A stretch of 64,000 nucleotides of DNA, taken from contig CM051519.1 in assembly GCA_028015205.1 (NCBI GenBank), positions 85,829,539-85,893,538 of the forward strand, in the 5' to 3' direction. The position numbers and the translations under genes are program-made. This DNA is from Mytilisepta virgata. Lineage: Eukaryota; Mollusca; Bivalvia; Mytilida; Mytilidae. This document shows positions 10,504-22,320 of this stretch, one piece after another (the first letter of the stretch is position 1; each line of letters begins with the position of its first letter). The notes under the pieces were generated by a model that worked only from the letters and a program-made list of their open reading frames with translations, was not told the origin of the DNA and did no database searches.

Positions 10504-12119
10504 GCAAATAATTTACGTCGTTAATAGATGGTTAATTTTACATGTCTTACGATATATTCGTATTGAAATCAAAACTTATCTGGACATGGATTTAGTTTAT
10601 TGCATCCCCCATTTTCCTCCACATAAAAAATCCCGTGTCCAAATTATATCGACTGAAACGGTACATGTATATTACATGTATTACATGTATAAGAACAGAA
10701 GACTTTAATTTAACTGCTATATAATTGTTTAATATGGGGTTCGTTTCTTTCATGAAATGATTTTTTTTTAAATAGATGAAATGGGGTGCAGAGACAAGGG
10801 GGAGAGACAGAGATAAAAGGGGTGCAATAAACTAAATCCATGTCCGAGGTTCCTGTGATTGAAATATGTTTATAGAAGGTCATATGACATAAAGAATTGA
10901 AGAAACTTCCATACATGCCTTATACATGTTATACTTGTTTTACAACCCGTAAAAATTATATTATAGTATAAGATTCATGCGCATAAATATGTTGTACCAG
11001 ACTTGTACAGAAACCCATTAAATTGTAGCAACCATCTGATTCCATCAGCAGCAGATATACTATGCTGAAAGATGGACACGTTTCTTATCTATTCTTACTA
11101 AAATAAATACAGTTAGAGAACAATATGTTTTTCAAACGATAGTCAAGGAGACATAAGGAATGGCCATCAAATGTAGTTAAATTAAATATAACAAAAAGGT
11201 GCGAATCAATAAAACACGTCATACCAATAGCCAGCAATTTGTTCCAAAAATATTACTCTTTGTTCTATTTTATTTATACACAAAATATTTAAAAATCACA
11301 ATGGTTGTGTATCAACTTTTTTATTTGAAGCGGATGAAGAATCTTCCGGCCATGATTTAGACTCAAAGTTCCAAAACAAGAAAATATAAAATGCTTTCTA
11401 AACCATGTTAATCTGATTCCAAACACACATTTATTCCTGTTTTGTGAAGTTTTAATGCTTATTTTTCCTTTATTCAAAAATGACTTTTGCAATAAATCTT
11501 ATTACTGAAATCTGGTACTTGTGATTAAATTTAAAAAATAGAATTGAGATTTTCAATAAGCATTAATTTTATCTTTTTATTCCTTATTAAATATTCAAAT
11601 GTTTGTGACATGTAAAATGAACAGTTAAAACAATCATATTATAAAAGAATAAAAAAGCCAACATTTTATTTCAGGTTCACGAAACAGTCGGATATAGTAT
11701 TTTGGCATTCTCTCTCTCCCCTTTTTCATGGCCTAAATAATAAATTTATCCGGCAGTCTTCTCGTGTGAAACAGTTGTGTTAAATAATGTGGGGAAACAA
11801 AGATCGGAATGTATCAGTCTTCTCGTGTGAAACGTTTGTATTAAATAATATGGGGAAATCGGAAATCTTAACAAAAACTGCATGATTACAGGAAATGAAA
11901 CTTGATATGATGTATTCTACAGGGAAGATCATACCTCGATAATCAATGATAAAAACATCGGTAGGAGGGTGTATTCACCATGTATATATCTGATTTCATT
12001 TCATCAAAAGTAGTCCAAACAGTGATCCGGCATTACAAAGTATGTTATTCAAAATGTGCTAGTGGTGAATCAAAATGTCTGGTAATCATTTTATTATTAA
12101 CTTTATTTATTTATTGCAG
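10504..12119. other. Non-coding stretch
   Basis: AT-rich, no gene seen. It holds one MITE (10582-10845) and a short direct duplication of GTCTTCTCGTGTGAAAC with flanks at 11755-11805 and 11816-11860. Confidence 0.6.
10582..10845. mobile_element. MITE with ~28-bp terminal inverted repeats
   Basis: GGACATGGATTTAGTTTATT then GCATCCCC at the left and its complement (one mismatch) at 10818-10845. No coding capacity, about 264 bp. Target duplication not clear. Confidence 0.65.
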
Positions 12120-12560
12120 ACAAAAACCCATTAGGGTTATACAATACAAAATACATATACATGTATCAGCAAATGTTCATTAACAGTACATAGAAAGTTC
12201 AGTATATTCAAAACAGCTATGAGTCTCCTTTCCTCAGCTCTAATGGCTGGTTAATAAAAGAAACTACTGTTTTAATATCTTCAGGTGTTGATAGGTTTAA
12301 TACTATTATTAGTTTGTCTCTGAAGCTAAGGTGCTTAAAATTTGTATATGTTTCTTTGAAATATTTCAAAAATGGTCTAGCTTTGCAAATTTAATTTACA
12401 TTTGAAAAAAAATGAATTATTGCAGTCTTTACATTTTCTTTGTTGTCTTGGGAATTTTTTGTATATACCAGTTTCTATTATAATAACGAAAATATTGTGT
12501 TTAATTGCTTTGAGCTAGAGTGCTGTGCTCCTTTTTAAAACAGTATTTAGCACTGAGGAG
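12120..12560 (-). pseudogene. Decayed LINE C-terminal remnant
   Basis: Read on the minus strand, 12470-12390 gives an ETGIY...R...C..C pattern like the C-terminal end of LINE ORF2 proteins, followed by sequence with several stops down to about 12120. The LTR element inserted just upstream of it at 12577. Confidence 0.45.
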
Positions 12561-12576
12561 AGGGGCTGATCATTAT

Positions 12577-12580
12577 GTAC
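12577..12580. repeat. 4-bp target duplication of LTR element (left)
   Basis: GTAC directly before the 5' LTR is repeated directly after the 3' LTR at 18701-18704. Confidence 0.85.
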
Positions 12581-13189
12581 TGTTATGATATTGTAATATT
12601 TATATTTATTTATCTTGGCCTGATTTGTTTTGCGTAGCCTTATAACATGTATACTATGTTTACATAATACTTACAGTTGTTTACCAAATAATGTTATAAC
12701 TGCGCAGTTTAGAAATCACTGGAACAATAATGGATACTGATGGAATAACTAGAACTTTCTATTTGACTTACGTAATAATTATGGTGTGATTCGAACTTCT
12801 ACCGTATTCCAGAAGTTTCCGTTCTACAGTATATATATGGACACGAAAGTTAAACTTGCAGAGCATAGCATATTGGACCGTACATAGACATTCTTGTGTT
12901 CTCAGCTGTTGGATTTATTTACGTTTCATACATCGTACTTGACAGACTGTTATTTTCATTACATCATACTAGATTGTGACTGATTGGATATAATATTCCG
13001 TTTGGATTCAGGCAACAGTGACCAGAATTCCGGATCAAGAAAAAACAGGATTTTGAACAGTTAAGTTGACATTTTAGTTTTTTTTGTAATATTTTTGTAA
13101 ACTTTGTATATATAATAAATCTTGTTAAATTTTATTATTGATTTGTGTCTTTTGTTGGCTACAATTTAAAGGTGATTTCGGCCGTAACA
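12581..13189 (+). repeat. 5' LTR
   Basis: 609 bp, beginning TGTTA and ending TAACA. TATATATAT at 12830-12838 is a likely core promoter and AATAAA at 13114-13119 a likely polyadenylation signal. Confidence 0.93.
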
Positions 13190-13194
13190 GAAAT

Positions 13195-13212
13195 TGGGGG
13201 CTCGTCTCGGGA
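13195..13212 (+). promoter_or_regulatory. Primer binding site, tRNA-Pro type
   Basis: TGGGGGCTCGTC followed by TCGGGA starts 5 bp after the LTR. The first 12 bases equal the complement of the 3' end of animal tRNA-Pro as used by some retroviruses. The last six differ by one shift, which may reflect the host's own tRNA-Pro T-stem. Confidence 0.7.
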
Positions 13213-13278
13213 GAACGTTAATATCTTATTAAATTTTTTCAGTATTTTTATTAGAATTAGCCAACAAAATTCTACAAA

Positions 13279-16200
13279 ATGGAATTTGATGCTGGTAAAT
13301 TTTTGAAAACGCCAGACCTGGAAGAGTTTGATAAATTAAAGAAAGAAGAATTAGTGTTGCTTGCTAAACATTTAAAAATAGATTTTAGAACATCTATGAG
13401 AAAACAAATTATAAAAAATTTGGTAATAGACAATTTAGTTGATTTGGAAATTTTTGGTGAAGAGGTTCTTGACCTCAAGGTCGAAAAAGTTGATGCTTTC
13501 AAATTAAAACAGCTTGAATTAGAACATGAACTTAAATTAAAACAATTGGAAAAACAATTGGAAAACGAAGTTAAATTAAAACAATTAGAAAAAGAAGATG
13601 AATTTAAATTAAAACAATTGGAAAACGAAGTTAAATTAAAACAATTAGAAAAAGAAGAAAAACAATTACAGGCAGAACTTGAAATGAAGGAAAGGTTAGA
13701 GATGGAGAAAATAAAAATAGAAATGGCTAAAGTAGAAAGCAACACTAAGTCAAAATCAGAACATTTTGAGGCAGCAAAAAATATCCGTTTGGTTCCGAAA
13801 TTTTGTGAAAAAACGGTGGATAAATTTTTTCCACAATTTGAGAAAATTGCTCAAAATTTGAAATGGCCAAAGCCTTATTGGACTACAATGCTGCAAAGTG
13901 TTTTTGTGGGCAAGGCCGCTGAAATTTACTCAGCTCTATCTTCGGAAAAAAGTTCTGATTATGACACTGTTAAACAGGAAGTTTTGAAAGCTTATGAGCT
14001 AGTGCCAGAAGCATATAGACAGAAATTTAGGTCTTATAAAAAGTTTGAAACACAAACCTATGTTGAATTTGCTAGGGAAAAAGAAGATTTATTTGATAAA
14101 TGGCTTACGTCAAAGAAAATAGATAAAAATTTTGATAAATTAAGACAATTAATGTTATTAGAAGAGTTCAAGCAGTGTGTTAATTTAGACTTAAAAACAC
14201 ATTTAGATGACAAAACTGTTGAGACATTGCAAGATGCAGCTGTTGTTTCCGATAATTATACCATTTCACATAAAAGGAGTTTCAAAGGTCAAAATTTTAA
14301 TACTTCAAGCGGAAATTACAAAAATCAAAGCACTGAGCGTACTGATATTAAGCCTGTTGCACAGAATAAGAGTCCGTCTAGTTATAACATGTCTGGTCCA
14401 AAATTTGATACTTTTGAGAAGAAGTCACTAACTTGTGCTTATTGTAAGAAAAATGGTCACCTGATGGCTGATTGTTTTAGACTCCAGAAGAAGAATGAAA
14501 GAGATCATAAGCCCAAGTCCAGTGCTTGTACGACACCCGTTGTTACCAATAAGTTGGAATGTCCTGCGAGTCAGGCTTTTAAGTCCAGTTTTTGTGATTA
14601 CATGGAGGATTATAAGCCCTTTATGTCTGATGGGTTTGTTTCTATTGTTGATAATACTACTCCTCAGCCTATTAAGATTTTACGGGACACTGGAGCTTCT
14701 CAGTCTTTGTTGTTAGAAGGTGTGTTGCCTTTGTCCGAGGAGACGTCCGTTGGTGCCTCCGTTTTGTTACGAGGTGTGGAGTTAGGTTGTATAGATGTTC
14801 CCCTCCATCATATTTATTTGAAGTCAGATTTAATTACTGGACCAGTTGTTGTGGGTGTTCGTCCTACTCTCCCTGTTGAGGGTGTTTCATTATTGCTAGG
14901 TAATGATCTAGCTAGGAACAAAGTGGTTGCTGAACCAATTGTTACAAGTGAACCGGTGGTGGATGTTAAATCACCTGAAGATGATGCTGAACTGTATCCA
15001 GCTTGTGTTGTTACTAGGGCAATGGCAAGAAAACAACAAGATGAGGATCTACAAGAAGGCCAGTATGATTATATGGACCTTTCTGACTCTTTCTTTGCCG
15101 ACATTGAAGGTCCCGGTACTTCAGAAAAGGCCATAATAAGATCACCTGGTACTAACAAGCATGTAATTATGCCATGGCCAGACGTGAATAGCCATTCATT
15201 AGACAAAAGAACATTTAGGGAAGAACAGAATAAAGACCCTGAGGTTCTTCAGCTCGGCAAGAGGGCTCTACCCCAAGAAGAAGCAGACAAAGTGGCCGAA
15301 TGTTACTACCATCAAGACGGCATTTTAATGAGGAAGTGGAGGCCCCCTGATGCTATCCCAGAGGAGGAATGGAGAGTGGTATACCAAGTGGTGGTGCCTA
15401 AAGTCTATAGGCAAGAAATTATTGATCTTGCCCATGACACCCCCTTGGCTGGACATTTAGGTATAAGGAAGACTTGCCTTAAGATCTTGCAACATTTCTA
15501 CTGGCCCAGACTAAGAAATGATGTCACAGAATACTGCAAATCATGCCATATATGCCAGGTTGTTGGCAAGCCTAACCAGAAAATACCACCAGCACCACTT
15601 CTGCCAATTCCAGCCTTTGAAGAACCTTTCAGCCGAGTACTTATTGATTGCGTTGGACCTTTACCAAAGACCAAGACAGGAAATGCTTATTTATTAACGA
15701 TCATGTGTACATCCACTCGCTTTCCTGAGGCTATTCCCTTAAGGAATATTAAGACACCAACTATTGTCAAAGCTCTTATCAAATTTTTCACATTAGTAGG
15801 ACTTCCTAAGTCTATACAGTCCGACCAGGGTTCAAATTTTATGTCAGGTTTATTTCAGCAGGTCATTTATCAGTTAGGGATTGCTCAGTCTAGATCAAGT
15901 GCTTATCATCCAGAATCTCAAGGTGCCTTAGAACGTTTTCATCAAACATTGAAGAACATGATTAGGACTTTTTGTCTTCAATTTGACAGGGACTGGGATG
16001 ATGGTGTTCACTTTCTACTTTTTGCGGTTCGAGAGGCTGTTCAAGAATCCCTTGGTTTTAGCCCCTTTGAGTTAGTGTTTGGTCATACTGTAAGGGGACC
16101 TTTGAAATTGGTTAAGGAAAAATGGCTTACTGAACACACTGACTTGAATCTTCTAGACTATGTATCTAGATTTAAAGAAAAATTGTATACTGCTTGTCAA

Positions 16201-18009
16201 ATTGCTCAGAAAAACTTAAAAACTGTACAGAATAAGATGAAAATATGGTATGATAAAGATGCCAGGGACAGAGTTTTTGAGCCTGGTGATAAGGTACTTG
16301 TATTTTTGCCAGTCCCTGGGCATCCTTTACAGGCTAAATACTGTGGTCCTTATACAATCGAGAGTAAAATCAATGATTTGAATTATATTGTAAAAACTCC
16401 AGGTCGGCGTAAACAAAATAGAGTGTGTCACATTAATATGTTAAAACCATATTTTGAGCGTACTAATGAAGGTGAGAGTAAACCAGTTGCCACTTTAGCC
16501 ATGGTTAAATTGGAGAACGATCATGACCAACCAGATATAACTGAACCATCTTTTGATTCCAAGACTATGGAACAAACTGTTAGATTGAAAAATTCTGAAA
16601 TTTTATCAGATCTAGACTCAAAACTTGCACATCTGACTTTCGATCGCAGAGAAAAATTGAAAACTTTGGTATTTTCTTTTAAAAATCTTTTTCCAGATGT
16701 GCCAAACAAAACCACTGCTGTTTGTCATGATGTTGATGTAGGCGATGCTTCTCCAATTAAGCAACATCCTTACCGGCTCAATCCACTTAAACTTGATGTT
16801 ATGAGACAAGAAATTAGATATATGCTTGACAATGATATTATTGAGCCGAGTAACAGTGAATGGAGCTCTCCTTGTCTTCTTGTACCCAAACCAGATAAAA
16901 CCTTTCGTTTCGTTACTGACTTCAGAAAAGTAAACTCAGTCTCAAAATCTGACTCCTATCCGATTCCAAGGATAAAGGATTGCATTGATAACATTGGACA
17001 ATCAAAATTTGTAAGCAAATTTGATTTATTAAAAGGTTACTGGCAGGTCCCCCTGACACCGAGAGCTCGTGAAATATCAGCTTTTGTCACACCAGACGGC
17101 TTATTTCAATATACTGTCATGCCGTTTGGTATGAAAAATGCTCCAGCTACATTTCAAAGAATGATCAATAATGTTATAAAAGATTTAGACTGTTGTTATG
17201 CTTATATTGATGATCTTATTGTATGTAGTGATAGCTGGGATGAGCATTTAACACATTTATATGATACTTTTGATAGATTGTCACAATCAAATTTGACTGT
17301 TAATCTTGCTAAAAGTGAATTTTGTAAGGCCACTGTTGATTATTTAGGGCACACAGTTGGCCAAGGTCAAGTGAAACCTATTATGGCTAAAGTGGATGCA
17401 ATTACCAATTTTCCTCCTCCTACAAATAAAAAACAACTTATGAGATATTTAGGCATGATTGGATTTTACAGAAAATTTTGTTCAAATTTTGCTACTGTTG
17501 TTCAACCATTGACTCATCTTTTACGAAAAGATTCTAAATTCATCTGGAGTGATAATTGTCAAAACTCTTTTGAAAAAAGCAAATCACTTTTAATTAACAG
17601 TCCCGTTCTTATCACTCCAGACTTTAAAATGCAATTCAAACTTGCCGTTGATGCAAGTGATGTAGGAGTTGGAGCCGTTTTATATCAAGAAACAGATGAT
17701 AATGTTGAGAAACCTATATCATATTTTTCCAAGAAATTAGATAAACATCAGAAAAATTATTCCACTATTGAAAAAGAATGTTTTGCACTGTTGTCTGCAC
17801 TTCAACACTTTGATGTATATTTAAATCCCACTATGCATCCTATTCTAGTTTATACTGATCATAATCCTCTCACCTTCATACATAAAATGAGAAACAAGAA
17901 CCAGAGGTTGACTAGGTGGAGTTTATTGTTACAGGAATATGATATTATTGTAAAACATATTAAAGGTAAAGATAACGTAATAGCAGATGCTTTATCTAGA
18001 TCTTATTAA
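13279..18009 (+). CDS. Gag-Pol polyprotein of Gmr1-like Ty3/Gypsy element
   Basis: A single frame of 1,576 codons. A Lys/Glu/Gln/Leu coiled coil (about residues 75-155) precedes the Gag core. A CCHC zinc knuckle, CAYCKKNGHLMADC, lies at about 386-399 and the aspartic protease motif DTGAS at about 473. Integrase has the HHCC zinc domain (about 725-760) and the D, D, E catalytic residues in IDCVGP, SDQGSNF and PESQGALERF (about 790-885), followed by a GPY/F-type module near 1020-1060. Reverse transcriptase follows with catalytic YIDD at about 1309, then RNase H with DASDVG (about 1458) and TDHNPL. The frame ends in KDNVIADALSRSY, a usual Gypsy RNase H end. Gag and Pol share one frame, so no programmed frameshift is needed. 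Confidence 0.95.
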   Translation: MEFDAGKFLKTPDLEEFDKLKKEELVLLAKHLKIDFRTSMRKQIIKNLVIDNLVDLEIFGEEVLDLKVEKVDAFKLKQLELEHELKLKQLEKQLENEVKLKQLEKEDEFKLKQLENEVKLKQLEKEEKQLQAELEMKERLEMEKIKIEMAKVESNTKSKSEHFEAAKNIRLVPKFCEKTVDKFFPQFEKIAQNLKWPKPYWTTMLQSVFVGKAAEIYSALSSEKSSDYDTVKQEVLKAYELVPEAYRQKFRSYKKFETQTYVEFAREKEDLFDKWLTSKKIDKNFDKLRQLMLLEEFKQCVNLDLKTHLDDKTVETLQDAAVVSDNYTISHKRSFKGQNFNTSSGNYKNQSTERTDIKPVAQNKSPSSYNMSGPKFDTFEKKSLTCAYCKKNGHLMADCFRLQKKNERDHKPKSSACTTPVVTNKLECPASQAFKSSFCDYMEDYKPFMSDGFVSIVDNTTPQPIKILRDTGASQSLLLEGVLPLSEETSVGASVLLRGVELGCIDVPLHHIYLKSDLITGPVVVGVRPTLPVEGVSLLLGNDLARNKVVAEPIVTSEPVVDVKSPEDDAELYPACVVTRAMARKQQDEDLQEGQYDYMDLSDSFFADIEGPGTSEKAIIRSPGTNKHVIMPWPDVNSHSLDKRTFREEQNKDPEVLQLGKRALPQEEADKVAECYYHQDGILMRKWRPPDAIPEEEWRVVYQVVVPKVYRQEIIDLAHDTPLAGHLGIRKTCLKILQHFYWPRLRNDVTEYCKSCHICQVVGKPNQKIPPAPLLPIPAFEEPFSRVLIDCVGPLPKTKTGNAYLLTIMCTSTRFPEAIPLRNIKTPTIVKALIKFFTLVGLPKSIQSDQGSNFMSGLFQQVIYQLGIAQSRSSAYHPESQGALERFHQTLKNMIRTFCLQFDRDWDDGVHFLLFAVREAVQESLGFSPFELVFGHTVRGPLKLVKEKWLTEHTDLNLLDYVSRFKEKLYTACQIAQKNLKTVQNKMKIWYDKDARDRVFEPGDKVLVFLPVPGHPLQAKYCGPYTIESKINDLNYIVKTPGRRKQNRVCHINMLKPYFERTNEGESKPVATLAMVKLENDHDQPDITEPSFDSKTMEQTVRLKNSEILSDLDSKLAHLTFDRREKLKTLVFSFKNLFPDVPNKTTAVCHDVDVGDASPIKQHPYRLNPLKLDVMRQEIRYMLDNDIIEPSNSEWSSPCLLVPKPDKTFRFVTDFRKVNSVSKSDSYPIPRIKDCIDNIGQSKFVSKFDLLKGYWQVPLTPRAREISAFVTPDGLFQYTVMPFGMKNAPATFQRMINNVIKDLDCCYAYIDDLIVCSDSWDEHLTHLYDTFDRLSQSNLTVNLAKSEFCKATVDYLGHTVGQGQVKPIMAKVDAITNFPPPTNKKQLMRYLGMIGFYRKFCSNFATVVQPLTHLLRKDSKFIWSDNCQNSFEKSKSLLINSPVLITPDFKMQFKLAVDASDVGVGAVLYQETDDNVEKPISYFSKKLDKHQKNYSTIEKECFALLSALQHFDVYLNPTMHPILVYTDHNPLTFIHKMRNKNQRLTRWSLLLQEYDIIVKHIKGKDNVIADALSRSY

Positions 18010-18080
18010 AACATTGTATGTATACTATATATTTTTGTATATATTGTTCATGAAGTTTTCGTTACACTCAAACTTCTTTT

Positions 18081-18091
18081 AAGGGGGGTGG
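18081..18091 (+). promoter_or_regulatory. Polypurine tract
   Basis: AAGGGGGGTGG immediately precedes the 3' LTR; it would prime plus-strand DNA synthesis. Confidence 0.8.
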
Positions 18092-18700
18092 TGTTATGAT
18101 ATTGTAATATTTATATTTATTTATCTTGGCCTGATTTGTTTTGCGTAGCCTTATAACATGTATACTATGTTTACATAATACTTACAGTTGTTTACCAAAT
18201 AATGTTATAACTGCGCAGTTTAGAAATCACTGGAACAATAATGGATACTGATGGAATAACTAGAACTTTCTATTTGACTTACGTAATAATTATGGTGTGA
18301 TTCGAACTTCTACCGTATTCCAGAAGTTTCCGTTCTACAGTATATATATGGACACGAAAGTTAAACTTGCAGAGCATAGCATATTGGACCGTACATAGAC
18401 ATTCTTGTGTTCTCAGCTGTTGGATTTATTTACGTTTCATACATCGTACTTGACAGACTGTTATTTTCATTACATCATACTAGATTGTGACTGATTGGAT
18501 ATAATATTCCGTTTGGATTCAGGCAACAGTGACCAGAATTCCGGATCAAGAAAAAACAGGATTTTGAACAGTTAAGTTGACATTTTAGTTTTTTTTGTAA
18601 TATTTTTGTAAACTTTGTATATATAATAAATCTTGTTAAATTTTATTATTGATTTGTGTCTTTTGTTGGCTACAATTTAAAGGTGATTTCGGCCGTAACA
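18092..18700 (+). repeat. 3' LTR
   Basis: 609 bp, reads as identical to the 5' LTR, and is followed by the duplicated GTAC at 18701-18704. Confidence 0.93.
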
Positions 18701-18704
18701 GTAC

Positions 18705-19395
18705 TAAATGTTTCTTTTTGTTAATTAACTTTATTTTGCATTTTTGTTTTGTATGTAGCTGCTATTGGTCCTCAGGGACGCAAAATGCTAATAAACTAAT
18801 GAGTTATGACTTATGTTAATATGGAAACATTTTCTTGGAACAGTGTTTTATATTAAGGACCTTAAGAACCACGTTTTTCTGACGAAAATAAAAGAAAACA
18901 AAAATTCCCTAGCACTTTCCCCTGCTTTTGTGCTTCCATGTCAATTCAGGCGTATAGCTACAACGGCGAATACACAACTATAATTGATTGGAACTCCCGA
19001 TGTGAACTAATTACAATCGACTGGAGAATTTATCGGACGAGTATAAAAGTTATCGGTACTGAATGTCAGTCAAAAATGTAAATTGGGGTTTTCTTTCTTG
19101 GAAATATCCACAATTCTTGAACATGTAATAAAATAATCCAGCTATTATATACTTGTTGATTCTGACGTTGAAAAACAATGCTTTCAGGGTAATTATGTCT
19201 CTTCTTCACAGGGGGGGGGGGGGGACATTGTTTTTTCTTCTTCTCCCCCTTTTTCCTTTCAAGGCCATAACGTTTTAGTCCTTTGAGGTATACTCATTAT
19301 ATTTGGCGTAGAGGCGGTGTATTAATCATCATGATCGCGATATATGACCTTGACCTATTACCTCATGGTCAAATAATAGACTTTTTAGACACTAT
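18705..19395. other. Non-coding stretch
   Basis: No gene seen. A short segment near 18760-18800 (CAGGGACGCAAAATGCTAAT followed by AAACT) looks like a LINE 3' end. A run of 14 G lies at about 19212. Confidence 0.5.
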
Positions 19396-19689
19396 CAGGG
19401 GCGTTTCCAGGATATTTGAAAGGGGGGGCGTATAATAAAACTCCGCTAGGCGAAAAATTTTTTGGACCTTTTTTTTGCTAAAAAACATAAAATAATTGTG
19501 AAATTCACTAATGTAACGGTTCCTGACTTGGAGCATGTATATTTTATAGATAAAGTGTCGGGGTTGATATGTGTTTAATTAATGAATATGATAAATTGCC
19601 ATATTCAATACAATATAAGCAGATTACGATAGTTTTTTTTGGAAAAGGGGGGCCTACGCCCATTACGCCCTCACCTGGAGCCGCCCCTG
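19396..19689. mobile_element. MITE with CAGGGGCG ends
   Basis: CAGGGGCGTTTCCAGG at the left matches the complement of the right end CCTGGAGCCGCCCCTG (two mismatches). ACTAT flanks both ends (19391-19395 and 19690-19694), a possible 5-bp target duplication. No coding sequence. Confidence 0.65.
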
Positions 19690-19882
19690 ACTATATTTAT
19701 CCGGCCATAGTTTTCATATTTCGAGTTAGACTCAGTATAATTGGTATGAAGCGTATCATCATGATCAAAATTTTTTTTTACCATTGTCAAAGGTAAAATA
19801 AAATAAGCCTCTTTGGGAAATATCCTTGTCAAGTTCGTAACTTCTATTGCTCTTTAAGGTAGACACACATATATTATATTAA

Positions 19883-20273
19883 GGATGCTCGCTGGTCATG
19901 TTTTGGTCTTTTTTGTCAGATTTTCGGAATCCTCGGGTTTTATCCATTTATGAAACATGAAATTTTTTGGCCATGAACCCCCACTTTTTCTTTTATAATT
20001 CAATCATATATACCTTAAAATGGTATTTGACAAACTTTTATGAAATCCTTTTTATTTTTTCATACATTTTTGATAGACTGAAGTTGTCAATGCAAAGACA
20101 ATGAAAAATCCAGAGAAAACAAATTTCCTGCAAATTTTCAAGGCCTTATAGCTCTAAAATGAGCACATGAACCTATATTTTTTCTTGCTTATTTGTTTAC
20201 TATTCATATGTTCTCTCAAACTAAAACACCTATTTCAAATCCTATTTATTTCCTATTAGACCAGCGATCATCC
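19883..20273. mobile_element. piggyBac-type MITE with TTAA duplications
   Basis: GGATGCTCGCTGGTCA at the left and the complement of GATGATCGCTGGTCTA at the right, flanked by TTAA at 19879-19882 and 20274-20277. About 391 bp, non-coding. Confidence 0.7.
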
Positions 20274-20277
20274 TTAA

Positions 20278-20869
20278 GAAATAAGATGTATCTTGATAAG
20301 ATGGTGTGTCGCGTATCAGCGTTATATCTTCATTTGACACTGTCCCTTGACCTTAAAGTAAAAAACCTAAGATTTTTGGGGAAATATCCCTGTTCGGAAA
20401 TATCATATTAAGAATTTAGACATCTCTTGATAGTATCATTGACCTCAAGTTAAAAAAGGCTTTATGGGAAAATGAACTATATACTCATTTTGCTTTACTT
20501 TCTGTTTGTAATATGTCAGCTGACCAGGAAATTTGAAATAAAAACACGCTGACTATTCATATGTACGAAAGGGGGTGGGGGGTGGGAGGTGATTGGTGGG
20601 GGGGGGGGGGGGGGGGTGGTGATCATATGCTTTAGTTCAACTTAAACAGTGCCAAATAGTCAAAAGCTTCCTGAAGAACGACTCTTAATGATATGTGCGA
20701 TATTCAGACATTATTATGATTCTCATGAACCAAGTCTCCTTAAAGTACATCTTGAATATGTTTTTATATATTAACAATTTAAATTTAACCTTTGCTGCGT
20801 TTTTATTGGCACGGCATAGTTTAAAAAGAAATTTGATGAGTTGCTTGTTTCTATTAAGTATTAACAAAC
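20278..20869. other. Non-coding stretch with G-rich tract
   Basis: AT-rich, no gene seen. 20570-20625 is an almost pure G/T tract with long G-runs, with G-quadruplex potential on the plus strand. Confidence 0.55.
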
Positions 20870-21400
20870 TAGCCTTTCTACTTAAAAAAATGAAACTTTA
20901 TTAATAAGTACATGAACACATTTTTCTTATTGTTTCCAGGGTAAATATTCATAATTATTCTAAAAAAACTTAAATCATCCTTACTAAAATGGTGAAAAAT
21001 GGTTACAAAATATTGCCAAGTTCTTTGTATCTGTGATCAAAGTTTGAAGTTGCTAAAAAGATTCACTAGACTGAAATTTCCTTAGGCTCCTCTATCATGT
21101 CTATACTGTTACCGTATTAAAGTCAGATGTTGTTCTGGAGTTATGTCGCCTTGTCCGTAAAAAAATCAAATGTGCACGAAAAATCACAAAATTAACAATT
21201 TTTGGCTAAATTAAAAATCGTGTAGACTTCGATGTGCTCAATATATCTTGTTAAAATTTGAAACATATTTTGTTAAGATAAGTATCTTTTAATGGTCAAC
21301 TGCTAATCAATGCTAAACATATAGCTTCAACTCCTATTTTGTGTTTTAATTTAATGAAGTTTACCCTTCACTAAATGACAAACGTCAAGTAAAAAGCCTA
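20870..21400. repeat. Paralogous empty target site of the palindromic element
   Basis: This segment is nearly identical to 25204-25600 joined to 38826-38942, apart from a ~16-bp deletion around 25500 and a few substitutions. At 21283-21288 it has a single TATCTT where the complete element is flanked by two. It therefore serves as an internal unoccupied reference. Confidence 0.85.
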
Positions 21401-22320
21401 AACAAACGCCATCGGGCACAGATTGAATCTGCGACAAACGAATATATTTAAATTGCACTTATGGGAATCCCCTGTTCGTGGGACAAAATCATAGATCATA
21501 TAAAGAAAAAGGTGGATTCACTTCCCGACGACGCAAAGCGTCTATATGAGCAGTCAACCTCAAAGCAGTTAAAAAGCAGAATTTCTTCGAAATTTGCAAA
21601 ACTCATGGTCACTCCACAAGAATCGATCCGGTAATAATTTAAGATTTAAGTAAGTAGTCCCCCCCCCAAAATAAAATGAAAACAAGAAGCATATACAATT
21701 ACCATAAGCAAAAAAGACATGCGAAAAAACCTTTGTATACCATGTTTTTACAGCTATCGAAAATAATAAAATGCAATATTTTAGGCGAAAACATGAATGA
21801 TTGTCTGAATGTAGTTTTTTTTTACATGTATTTACATCTGAAATCAAAACAGAGCCATTAAAAAGGGGGAAATAATACAAATTAACATGTTGTTCCAGTA
21901 TTGTAACATGGATTTGCAAGGAGTTGCAGGGAATGGGTAGTCAGTGAAATACAAAAATGGGTACGAAAAACGATTTCATAACTGAATGGGAATGGAACGA
22001 AAAGTAGGTGGTGCAAGTGGGGGATTTAGGCGGAGAAAGAATCTATCTATACTACCAAAATTTATAAATACAACCCTATTGATCATTTAAAGATCCATGA
22101 AGAAATAATTTCAGTCAATCCAATGACAAACGAAGAAGTTTAAGTCACAAGCTTAAATTCATCATTTTTGAAATTCACCCCTATGGGTCCTCAGTTTCGA
22201 CAATCAACATTCTAACACCTTATTGCACATCTACATATGGTGTTTGACAATATACAGAATGAAAAAGTAAGTATGTTGAGAAACAGCTCATACGACAATA
22301 GATAACATGGAAAAATAAAT
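21401..22320. other. Non-coding stretch
   Basis: AT-rich DNA with no gene, RNA or clear repeat seen. Confidence 0.5.

Larger units (their letters stand above)
12581..18700 (+). mobile_element. Complete Ty3/Gypsy LTR retrotransposon, Gmr1-like order
   Basis: A 6,120-bp element with two 609-bp LTRs that read as identical, a primer binding site, one long open frame, a polypurine tract and a 4-bp target duplication. Domain order is Gag, protease, integrase, reverse transcriptase, RNase H. Having integrase before reverse transcriptase is unusual for Ty3/Gypsy and is the mark of Gmr1-like elements. Identical LTRs and an open frame indicate recent insertion and possible activity. Confidence 0.93.
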
